From Macrolepiota albuminosa (lineage: Eukaryota; Basidiomycota; Agaricomycetes; Agaricales; Agaricaceae): a stretch of DNA of 64,000 nucleotides. The stretch lies in NCBI GenBank assembly GCA_027475525.1, contig JAMWFC010000053.1, forward strand, positions 124,001 to 188,000, written 5' to 3'. The translations under genes were made by a program, and so were the position numbers. How positions within the stretch are numbered: the first letter of the stretch is position 1; each line of letters starts with the position of its first letter. Of this stretch, positions 56,336-64,000 are shown in pieces. The notes below the pieces were generated by a model. That model saw only the letters and a program-made list of their open reading frames with translations. It was not told the DNA's origin and ran no database searches.

Positions 56336-56818
56336 CCACACCAATGAGGCCTTTGAATTTGGACCAGACCAGATTAATGCTCAATAAGACCTAGTAAAAG
56401 CCTTACAAGATGCTAAACTCCTTGTCTCCACTAACTATGCCTCTGCTGACCCTGTCATCTTAGCAGTGGATATTTTATATATTGCTGTTGGCTATTTCTT
56501 GTTTCCAATGTTTTAGCAACAATTGGAAACAACAATGCTACAACTGTTTTAAATTTATCATGTTATACAACTGGGAATCTTGCTACAGCCAGCCTAAACT
56601 GGAGCTTTATGAACTATTCAAAGCCTTTTGGTTGCTAGCATGAATCATTAGGTGGTCATCATTCTCATGTTCCATTTTGAACTGATACATGTCAAGAGCT
56701 CTTTTCATGGACCAGATGGACTCTCTAGATGACCATGGCAATCTGGCAATCCAGCAGTGGATCCACAGGCAGATAGCAACTTTGAGGACTGAGTCAACTG
56801 ATTACATGGCTTCATGTG

Positions 56819-57163
56819 TAAAGCTAAGAACTGCAATTTGCAATGCAACATGTTATTGGCACTATAAATGGAATTCTATTGCTGTTTGACTGCTAGGTAG
56901 TCATAATATGACATACCTATAAATGGAATGAACTAAGATAAGAAGAGAGTGCTACTACTAACTATGAATATGAGGCATTAGTCATGTGGTACTATGACAT
57001 CTGGCCTCACTTATAAGGCTGTATAAGCTGGAGGTAAAGTAACCATGACTATGCAAAAACAAAGGAGAGAGAAAGAAGAAGAAAAGAAAAGAAAAAAGAA
57101 AAAAAAAAGAATCCTCTTCTGCCTCCACCACTGCCTATTCTTCCTCCTCAGTTGTTCATTCTC
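56819..57163 (-). repeat. Probable 3' end and LTR remnant of element D
   Basis: The minus strand from about 57002 begins TGTCATAGTACC, resembling the B-type LTR start TGTCATGACC. A purine run at about 57060-57113 lies between the D chromodomain and this start. TATAAG and TATAAATGG motifs occur. Boundaries are guesses; no gene seen. Confidence 0.4.
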
Positions 57164-58957
57164 TCAAAACTCCTGAATTGCCTCCAACATATGAGTCATA
57201 TTGTATTTCTTCAACCACTTGTCCTCACTCTTATCAAAGCCCTTCCAGCACACCAGAAACTTTGTCATTCCTTTATGTGTTTGCCTCTCCCTCAAAATGT
57301 GTTCTATTTCCACCTCTTTCCCTGTCTCCATCTGCATCAGTGGTGGGGGCTCCTGACAATGACCCAGTATGGTGTCTTTATGAGCTGGTACTAGACACAA
57401 GACATGAAACATGTTGTGTATAGCTAGTTATCAGGTAGCCCCAACTTATATGCTGAGTCTGATATTTTTTGAGTGATTGGGAAGAGACCAAACTGTTTGA
57501 AGTCCAACTTGTGATTTGGGTGGTCAGAGCATAAGTCTGCCCTCTCCAAAAATACCTGGTCCCCTACCATGTAGTCTGGTGCCTTGTCTACCTATGCATT
57601 GTGGAAATGTTTCATTCTTGCCACCACCAACTCCAACAGCCTCCTCAATTCCTGCTGCACCTCCCTACTCCTATTCAGCTATGTGTCTGCTTTGAGAACT
57701 ATTTGTGAGTTCACTAAGTCGATTGAAAAGGTTGGATTATATGCATACTCCATGTAAAACAGAGATATGCATGTAGCTATGCTTATATAATTGTTGTAAG
57801 CAAACTTTGCAAACGGCAGCCACTTCATCCAATTGTCTTGGTAGTAATTGATAAAGGCCTGCAGGTACACCTCCAATCCTTGATTCACCCTCTCTGTCTG
57901 CCTGTTGGACTGCAGATGATGTGCTGTTGACAGTGCAGGCTTGATCTCCAACCTCTCCTAGGTTTGCCACACTACTGGGCTACAAACTGGGGACCCTGGT
58001 CTGAGACCATCTTCTTGGGCGTTCCATGTAGATACCACACATGCTCTATGAAGCTATTGCATATAGCTGCAGCATCGTCAGTTGAATGTGCCCTCAAAAA
58101 GTAAGCCCTCTTTGTCACTTTGTCACACATAACCTGAATCATATTTTAGCTCCAGGACATTGGCAGAGGGCCAATGTAGTCTATTGACACATGCTGCCAT
58201 GGGCCATCTGGAATTTTCAGAGGTTGCAAAGGGCCAACTGGCTTCTGATATCATGGCTTGATGCACTGGCAAGTCTTGCATTTGTTGACATATTGGCACA
58301 CAAATTTGGACATATGTGGCCAATAATAATTCTACGCAACCAGCACCAGCATGTTTGCCTGCCCCAGATGTCATGCAGAGATTGAGTCATAATAAAGCTG
58401 TAAGACCAAACATTTGACCTCATTGTTGTCAGGAACATACACCAGGCCCCAAAAACAAACTAGTCTGCCATTCACTGTAAACTCTTTCAAGTGAGCCTTC
58501 ACCAGTACTGGCGCTTGTGCCATTGTCAACACTGGTGCCAGTTATGGGTTCCTGAGCATCGCCACTCCTCTTGAAAATGCTCTTATCTGCCAGTATCAGC
58601 TATGCTGCCACTACCCACTCCACCAGACAGTCTACAATGCTCCAACCCCATCACTACACCACACCTCACCACTCTTTCCATTGTCAGCAATGTCTGTCCT
58701 GCATTATCCTAATCCTTTTGAGGCATCTTATAGTCTGGGCACCAAGACAAACCATCTGGGCCTGTGCTAAGCTGCTCTGGCCTATGATAGATCACAAATC
58801 CAAAACAATTTAGGAACAAGCTCTACCTAGCTTGATGCTGATTTAGGTCTTGTATCATCATGAAGAACTCTAAGTTCCTATAGTCAGAGAACACATTGAT
58901 CAGAAAGGGGCTCCTCTCAAGGTAAGGCCACCATACTTTAAACACCCTGATTACTGA

Positions 58958-59075
58958 TAAAAGCTTCTTGTCATGCACGTTATAATTCTGTTTGGCTGGT
59001 TGCATCAACTTGGAAAAAAGCTTCTTGTCATGCACGTTATAATTCTGTTTGGCTAGTTGCATCAACTTGGAAAAG
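58958..59075. repeat. 57-bp in-frame tandem duplication in D RNase H
   Basis: Period 57 (19 codons), copies differ at one base (GGCTGG/GGCTAG). It gives a repeated FSKLMQLAKQNYNVHDKKL peptide. The divergence and different period set it apart from the 77-bp duplications; it is probably real. Confidence 0.85.
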
Positions 59076-59479
59076 AATGCCACTAGTTGCCATTCTCCAT
59101 CCTGTGCTCTCTGTAACAGCACTGCCCCTACTGCAAAATCTGATATGTCCATCTCCACTCTGTACTGTGCCTCTGTATTTGGCATTATTAGCACCAGGCT
59201 TGCACAAATACTGTCTTCAATGCCTCAAACATAGTCTGCTCCACCAACCACTACTGCTACACACTATTTTTCTTTTTCAAAGTCTTCATGATCACTATGT
59301 AGTCCTCTACAAATTGCCAATAGAAATTGCAGAACTCCAAAAATTGATTGATGTGCCGCAAATTCTGTGATATTGGCCATTCTGTGACCTCGCTGACCTT
59401 GACAAGGTCCATCCCCACATATCTAGGCAAAATCTTCAGGCCCAAATAGTCAATCTTGGTCATCTGAAAATGGCACTTT

Positions 59480-59633
59480 TCTGGCTTAAAGAACAAGTCT
59501 GCCTCCTAGAGACATCATAAAACTTCCTGAACATGCGCCTCATGCTGAGCTGGGTCTCTGGCTTAAAGAACAAGTCTGCCTCCTAGAGACATCATAAAAC
59601 TTCCTGAACATGCGCCTCATGCTGAGCTGGGTC
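59480..59633. repeat. 77-bp-period direct duplication in D RT
   Basis: Adjacent identical copies, period 77 (match 78). Probable assembly overlap, at the far end of the window from most others. Confidence 0.9.
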
Positions 59634-59679
59634 TTCAAAAAAACAATGATATTGTCTAGATACAAAACCATGTAGACAT

Positions 59680-59806
59680 TGATAATGCCCAAAGTTTGGT
59701 CAGTAACAAATATAAAAATAATGTTACTGAGCCAAAAGCTTGTGTTGGGCATACTTAAAATGTTAAGATGAGTCTTAGGCAGGTCCCAGAGATTACATCT
59801 GTAAAA
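59680..59806 (-). mobile_element. A-family LTR fragment interrupting D
   Basis: Starts TGATAATGCCCAAAGTTTGG (end of an A LTR on the minus strand) inside D RT and continues to ...CATCTGTAAAA, where the Helitron-like element begins. The remainder of this A copy should lie beyond the window if the nesting is real. Confidence 0.8.
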
Positions 59807-59929
59807 TCTCTATATAATGCGATGACGCCTGGGAAATGATGTGCTTAGTCAGTTTTGACAGTTTCTGACTAAGGCTGACAAATACTTCCTTTTTTGTTTG
59901 TTTTTTGGTAGATGTGTGTATAATATGCT

Positions 59930-60225
59930 TAAAAGTTCAAAGAAAATCACTGAAAAATCAGGGAAAATTCAAAGGCTACTGATACACTGATTGTGAATTT
60001 TTTGAGGTTTATAAATGCTTAGAGAAATCTGAAAAATTCAAGAAAAATTCAATTGCTCTGTTTTTCAGGAGATGTTAGTGGAAAATGCTCAAATAATTTC
60101 AGAAAAATCATCAGAAAATCAGGAAAAATTCAAAGGCTACTAATATACTGATTTTTAGTTTTTTAAAGATTTATAAATGCTGAATAAAATCCAAAAGATT
60201 CAAGAAAATTTCAATTTAACTTACC
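59930..60225. repeat. AT-rich degenerate repeats
   Basis: Two to three copies of an about 120-bp unit built on AAATCAGGGAAAATTCAAAGG and GAAAAATTCAAGAAAAATTC. Similar units recur at about 61440-61720. No coding content. Confidence 0.6.
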
Positions 60226-60234
60226 ATAATGCTT

Positions 60235-60690
60235 TGAGAGTTGTGGAAGAGGACTGAGTTGTGGAATGCGGAGGCCTTAACCAAACGAAGTGAGGTTGAG
60301 GCTGGGAATGAGCACTGAGTTGTAGAATGCGGAGGCCTTAACCGAACAAAGCGAGGTTGAGGCTGGGAATGAGCACTGAGTTGTGGAATGCGGAGGCCTT
60401 AACCAAACAAAGCGAGGTTGAGGCTGGGAATGAGCACTGAGTTGTGGAATGCGGAGGCCTTAAAATGCGGAGGCCTTAACCAAACAAAGCGAGGTTGAGG
60501 CTGGGAATGAGCACTGAGTTGTGGAATGCGGAGGCCTTAATCGAACAAAGCGAGGTTAAGGCTGGGAATGAGCACTGAGTTGTGGAATGTGGAGGCCTTA
60601 ACTGAACAAAGCGAGGTTGAGGCTGGGAATGAGCACTGAGTTTTCTATACATACTTGGAGCCCTAACCGAACAAAGTGAGGTTAGGGTGG
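60235..60690. repeat. 61-bp minisatellite with hairpin-forming units
   Basis: Unit starts (GAGTTGTGG) at 60256, 60317, 60378, 60439, 60516, 60577 and 60638. The spacing is 61 except one step of 77 (60439 to 60516), where a 16-bp block is repeated; that is what a 77-bp overlap duplication inside a 61-bp array would produce. Each unit contains CCTTAACC...GGTTGAGG, a short inverted repeat; the last unit has a perfect CCCTAACC...GGTTAGGG. Confidence 0.85.
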
Positions 60691-60729
60691 AGGCTTAGTT
60701 GGGGGGGGTTTGGGGGTGAAGCCCCCAAT

Positions 60730-60768
60730 GAGCTACGAAATTCGTGCCGAAGGCACGAATCGTAGCTC
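60730..60768. other. Strong hairpin, candidate Helitron 3' terminator
   Basis: GAGCTACGA(AA)TTCGTGCC, GAA loop, GGCACGAATCGTAGCTC: 17-bp arms with a 2-nt bulge. It is preceded by a G-run/C-run pair (GGGGG...CCCCC). Helitrons carry a 3' hairpin a few bases before their end. An intrinsic bacterial terminator is excluded by context. Confidence 0.65.
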
Positions 60769-61084
60769 GTCTATAGTATATGCAACGATGCCTGGGAATT
60801 GATCTGATTAGTCAGTTCTGACTAAGGCTGACAAAGAATTGCCTTTTTTATTTGTTTTTTAGTCTGTTTTCCAGTAGATAGGAAAAAAAAAGTGTATATT
60901 AAATATAATTTAATACAAAAGAGTGTATATTGAATGTTTCAATATATGCTATCTCTCGGACACATGTGGAAGGTGTCCAGAGTCTGTGGATGTGGCCAAG
61001 GCCATAACGCGATTTAGTGGACACCAGTTTTCATGCCTTGCATGTTTTTAAACCAGACAGCACCAATTTTTCCATGGTTTCAAC

Positions 61085-61430
61085 ATTGTAGTGAGTAAAC
61101 TACACTACAAAGTAAGTGTTGATTGATTGATTGATTTACAAATATTAATAACCATTCTTATATAGCAACGCTTCAAAACTTGATTACAAAGTAAGTATTG
61201 ATTGATTAATTGATTGATAGATATTAATAAATGATTGATCTAGCTACAACTTTGAAATTTGATTACAAAGTAAGTATTGACTGATTGATTGATTGATAAC
61301 CATTAACAAACATTCTTATAGCGAAATTTTCAAACTCAACTACAAAGTAAGTAATGATTGATTGATTGATTGATGATCCTTAACAAACATTCAATAGCTC
61401 GACAACTTTCAGCTATTGATTGATCATTGT
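61085..61430. repeat. Four imperfect about 78-bp repeats with GATT tracts
   Basis: TACAAAGTAAGT followed by (TTGA)n/(GATT)n starts at 61106, 61185, 61264 and 61341. Each unit holds a consensus splice donor (AAAGTAAGT). They lie in the 5' noncoding part of the Helitron. Copies differ, so this is an old array and unrelated to the exact 77-bp duplications. Confidence 0.75.
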
Positions 61431-61720
61431 AAGTGATTTTTAATGTATTTGAGCTTAGAAAATGCTTAAAAATTTCGAAAAAATCACAGAAAAATCAGGA
61501 AAAATTCAATTCAGCTTATAGTGAAAGTTTGGGCAATTGTAGTAAGTGACTTTTATTGTTTTTGAGCTTTATAAATGCTTATAAAATTCAAAAAATTCAA
61601 GAAAAATTCAATTCAGCTTAGAGTAACACTTGGACAACTTTGGGCTATTGATATACTCATCATGTAAGTGTCTTTCAATGGTTTTAAGCTATGAAAATGC
61701 TTAAAAAACTATTCTTTTAG

Positions 61721-64000
61721 GCAATCTTCAACTACTCATTCTAATAATAGACCCAGTACTCCTGAAGGTCAAAGACAGCAGGCTAGGATTCAAAGCAGGC
61801 TACAACAGTTACAAATGACTGATCCTGATGAGCGTCATTCAAATAGAAGTAGAAGATCTACTTCAGTGGTTATACCACTTCATTATGGAACTGGGGATAT
61901 GAGAACTGGGGATATGAGAACTGGGGATATGAGAATTGGAAGAAATGATCAGATTGCCTCTAGCTCTTTGGGAAGGCCTATTGGACCAACTGTTGCTATG
62001 AACTTATTTGCATCTGAGGATGTACAACTTGGAACTACAGGATTGGGGGATATGAGAACTGGGGGAAATAATCAGATTGGTTCAAGCTCTGGAGGAAATA
62101 CTTCTAGCTCTTTGAGGAGGCCTGTTAGACCACCAACTGTTGCTGAGGATCTATTTGCTAGGGCTATTCCTGAAACTCATTTACCTGAAGGATGGAATGC
62201 CCCTTTGCAAAATCCTATTCCTAGAATGATACCACCTCTACCTCTTCCTGCACATAGAGCTCCTTATGTGCCTTCAATAGTAGCACCTCTACCAGCTGCT
62301 GTGCATGGAAGAGATCATAGAGTGGGATCAGTCAATCAGCCTGTAGTTGGTGGGACTGCTATGAGTATACCTGAAACTCATTTGCCTGAAGGTTGGGATG
62401 CTCCTTTACAGAATCCTATACCTAGAATGCCTGCTTTGCATAGAGCTGCTTTGCCAAACTTCACAATGCCACTGCCACTGCCACCTGCACTTAGGAATAG
62501 AGAGAGACAGCAGGTTGCTCCTATACAAGCACAATCATTAGCAGCATTGCAAGACCAACAAAGGTTGAGGCATATTGCTGCAGCTGAGGAGCAGGATAGA
62601 CAATGGCAGGCACTAGCAGTATTGCAGGAGCAACAGAGGCAACAACAGGCATTAGCAGTATTGCATGAGCAACAACAGCTCAGAGAGCAAGGAAGACAAC
62701 TACAGATATTACACCAGCCAGAGGTGAGACAAAGATAACTTTCAGATGTTGCATTGACTAAGAAAGATTAACAGGATGTAGATCTCAATCCTGAATATAG
62801 GCCTTTGAATGAGGCTAGGGCTCAAAGGATCTTAGAAGGCTGGGAACAAGAACATGCAGCTGATTTGGAGGAGGACTTTGACAATCTAGGTGCTCAAGAT
62901 CTAGATGATCCTGTTGACAATAGGAGGCAGCCAAATCCAGCAGCAGGGCAACTGGAACCTCCTCTTCATCCTCCCATTCTACAACAACCTATAAATGCTC
63001 TTTCAAGAGGAAGACAGCCTAATAATAATCCTGCTGAGAATATAGAGGAGGACTTAGAATATGTGGATCCACCTGTGCAAAATCTACCAGCACCTCCCAT
63101 CCTACAAAGGGTTGATCATATTCAAGGCATCAATGCTCTTCCAAGAGGAAGACAGCCTTATATAGATGAACCCTCAGCACATTATCTTGGTCTTATGGAT
63201 GTCATATGTCCACACTGTCAGGCTCTACATTGGAATGCTGAAAAGCTTACCAGTTCTACTAGACATCATACAAAATTTGGCATGTGCTGTCTGCAAGGCC
63301 AGATTGATTTGCCCAGACTTGCAGATGCTCCACCAGAACTGCTTGGCTTACTCCAAGGCTATCATGCTCTTTCTGATGCTTTCAAAGCATCTATTCGCCA
63401 ATACAATGCAGCCTTTGCATTTACATCTCTGGGAGTCAAAATTGACCATGCGATTATGAATGCTCCAGGACCATACAGCTTTAGGATTAATGGAGAGCTC
63501 CATCATCTGACAGGTGCTTTGCTTCCAACTGAAGGTGATCATCCTGTGTATCCACAACTCTACTTCTACAATCACAATCAACAATTGGCTTTTCGTCAGG
63601 GAAGCAATCCTAGATTGGATCCTCAGATAATGGCCTCTTTGCAGGATATGCTTCATAGAGTCAATCCCTTTATTGGCTTATACAAGCTTGCAAAGCAGAT
63701 TATGACAGAAGTTCCTGAAGGCCAACCACAAAGGCTTTCTGTTCAACTTAGAGCTGACTTTGGAGACCATCGACACTATAACAACCCTAATGAACAGGAA
63801 GGAGTTGCTGCAATTATACCAGGAGATGGTTCTGAAGAACAATCAGATCACCGTGACATAGTCCTGCATCTGCATGGAGGTCAATTGAAGCGAATCAGCC
63901 ATCTACACCCCTATTACACTCCTCTGCATTACACTATCATATTTCCAACTGGAGAACCTGGATTTTACACCGATATTCAATCTCAATTTGGACCAGCAGG
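61721..64000 (+). pseudogene. Helitron RepHel protein, N-terminal part (incomplete)
   Basis: One frame from an apparent splice acceptor (TTTTAG) at 61720, through RIQSRLQQLQMTDPDERHSNRSRRS, to the window end; first ATG at 61815. Gln/Pro-rich N-terminal part with three GDMRTG units and two copies of PETHLPEGWNAPLQNPIPRM. A zinc-binding segment CPHCQALHW...FGMCC follows near 63210, then the Helitron-like N domain (AFTSLGVKIDHAIMN, GPYSFRINGELHHLTGALLP, YPQLYFYNH, MLHRVNPFIGLYKLAKQ) and IVLHLHGGQLKRISHLHPYY. Two in-frame stops (62736-62738 and about 62770) lie between the Gln-rich part and the zinc segment. The Rep and helicase domains should follow beyond 64000. Confidence 0.88.

Larger units (their letters stand above)
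49933..56818 (+). mobile_element. A5: CpG-eroded A-family element
   Basis: Plus-strand copy of A: 5' LTR (49933-50842), primer site, gag, protease and pol up to the RNase H/integrase linker (...VHVKSSFHG-equivalent near 56700), then truncated near 56818. It has lost integrase, the antisense gene and the 3' LTR. A 201-bp inverted-repeat insert (53648-53848) and a complete C LTR (55281-56335) interrupt it. Substitutions against A2 are overwhelmingly CpG to TpG/CpA, so it is much older than A1 or A3. Confidence 0.88.
50848..56818 (+). pseudogene. A5 gag-pol remnant
   Basis: Pieces recognisable in order: gag capsid (51145-51423 and 51665-51904; FQQGIPTSLWTHIAHHLEIV), stop TAA near 52038 at the family-conserved position, knuckle CHFCGEIGHMMTRGCC, linker (52321-52635), protease (53065-53418; EAIVDNGSQIIFM, DNG for DSG), pol leader (53917-54417), RT (SFIDDVGVKDSKDW near 54895; KILGHICTP) and RNase H (near 56400). 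Many frameshifts and stops; not translatable. Confidence 0.85.
57164..59679 (-). pseudogene. D: decayed chromoviral pol
   Basis: In minus-strand order: RT active-site region near 59650 (VLYLDNIIVF, from YLDD), LKPEKC-type motif and thumb (59257-59496: KPEKCHFQMTKIDYLG, FLEFCNFYWQF), RNase H (58823-59194: EMDISDFAVGAVLLQ; FSDYRNLEFF), integrase core (57679-57951: LSTAHHLQSNRQTERVNQGLE; WLPFAKFAYNN) and chromodomain (57164-57412: EVEIEHILRERQ, KFLVCWKGFDKSEDKW). Many stops and frameshifts and strong CpG depletion. RT upstream of the active site is cut by an A LTR at 59680. Related to, but not a copy of, element B. Confidence 0.85.
59807..60769. mobile_element. Helitron-like non-coding element with minisatellite and 3' hairpin
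   Basis: Begins TCTCTATATAATGCG exactly between an A and a T of the A LTR (other LTRs read GTGAAAATGAGG here), as Helitrons insert. Ends at a strong hairpin (60730-60768). It contains AT-rich repeats and a 61-bp minisatellite but no ORF. Its first about 90 bp are shared with sequence starting at 60770, so it looks like a non-autonomous relative of the following element. The 3' end lacks a canonical CTRR, which keeps confidence moderate. Confidence 0.5.
60770..64000 (+). mobile_element. Second Helitron (autonomous type), runs off the window
   Basis: Starts TCTATAGTATATGC directly after the hairpin and shares the TGCCTGGGAA...GTCAGTTCTGACTAAGGCTGACAAA segment with 59807. Contains a noncoding 5' region with repeats (60860-61720) and the RepHel ORF from about 61721. 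No 3' end in the window. Confidence 0.65.

Noticed and set aside
60235..60690. CRISPR-like array
   Set aside because: Direct 61-bp tandem units without unique spacers, in a eukaryotic Helitron.
1..64000. tRNA or rRNA genes
   Set aside because: Looked for cloverleaf-type and rRNA signatures by eye; none convincing. A tRNAscan/Infernal run would settle it.
1..64000. Classical RIP as the cause of decay
   Set aside because: Changes concentrate at CpG and not at CpA, and younger copies show only scattered nonsense transitions; methylation-driven deamination fits better.

Overview
The window looks like genomic DNA of a filamentous basidiomycete (Agaricomycete type). The two host genes have many 45-70 nt introns with GT(A/G)NGT donors and CTGAC/CTAAC branch sites, and two of the retroelement families carry intron-bearing genes of the same style. 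Mobile DNA makes up about 85-90% of the sequence. I saw no bacterial, organellar, rRNA or tRNA features.

Layout. (i) 1-2745: rotted pol of a Ty3/gypsy family I call A, interrupted by a 227-bp solo LTR and a 1-kb solo LTR of family C. (ii) 2746-41160: one chromodomain-bearing Ty3/gypsy element (family B, minus strand), blown apart by two large A-family insertions: A1 (9985-22573, minus) and a composite A3/A4 (25162-40304, plus). B coding sequence reads across both insertion points once the insertions are removed. (iii) 41161-42660: unidentified ORFs. (iv) 42674-48873: the only clear host genes, an acetyl-CoA transporter (Acatn/SLC33A1 family, 14 exons, 565 aa) and a GYF-domain adaptor protein (6 exons, 1124 aa). 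(v) 49091-59806: a gag scrap, C LTRs, a CpG-eroded A copy (A5), a hairpin MITE-like insert, a decayed chromovirus pol (D) and an A LTR fragment. (vi) 59807-64000: a Helitron-like element with a 61-bp minisatellite and terminal hairpin, followed head-to-tail by a second Helitron whose RepHel ORF runs off the window.

Main biological observation: A elements carry, between pol and the 3' LTR and on the opposite strand, a spliced gene (about 700 codons, at least 5 introns) with a six-cysteine Zn2Cys6-like cluster and charged or coiled segments. B, a different chromoviral family, carries its own antisense, intron-bearing, Cys-cluster/coiled-coil gene in the same place. Antisense introns are invisible to splicing of the sense genomic RNA, so such a gene can be retrotransposed intact. 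B also encodes two tandem retropepsin-like domains.

Main caution: at least nine, probably ten, direct tandem duplications have a period of exactly 77 bp and occur in unrelated sequences. Removing one copy of each makes the A 5' and 3' LTRs all 937 bp and rejoins broken pol frames. This looks like unmerged k=77 de Bruijn contig overlaps, so these frameshifts are probably not biological and the long-range joins inside the repeats need checking against long reads.
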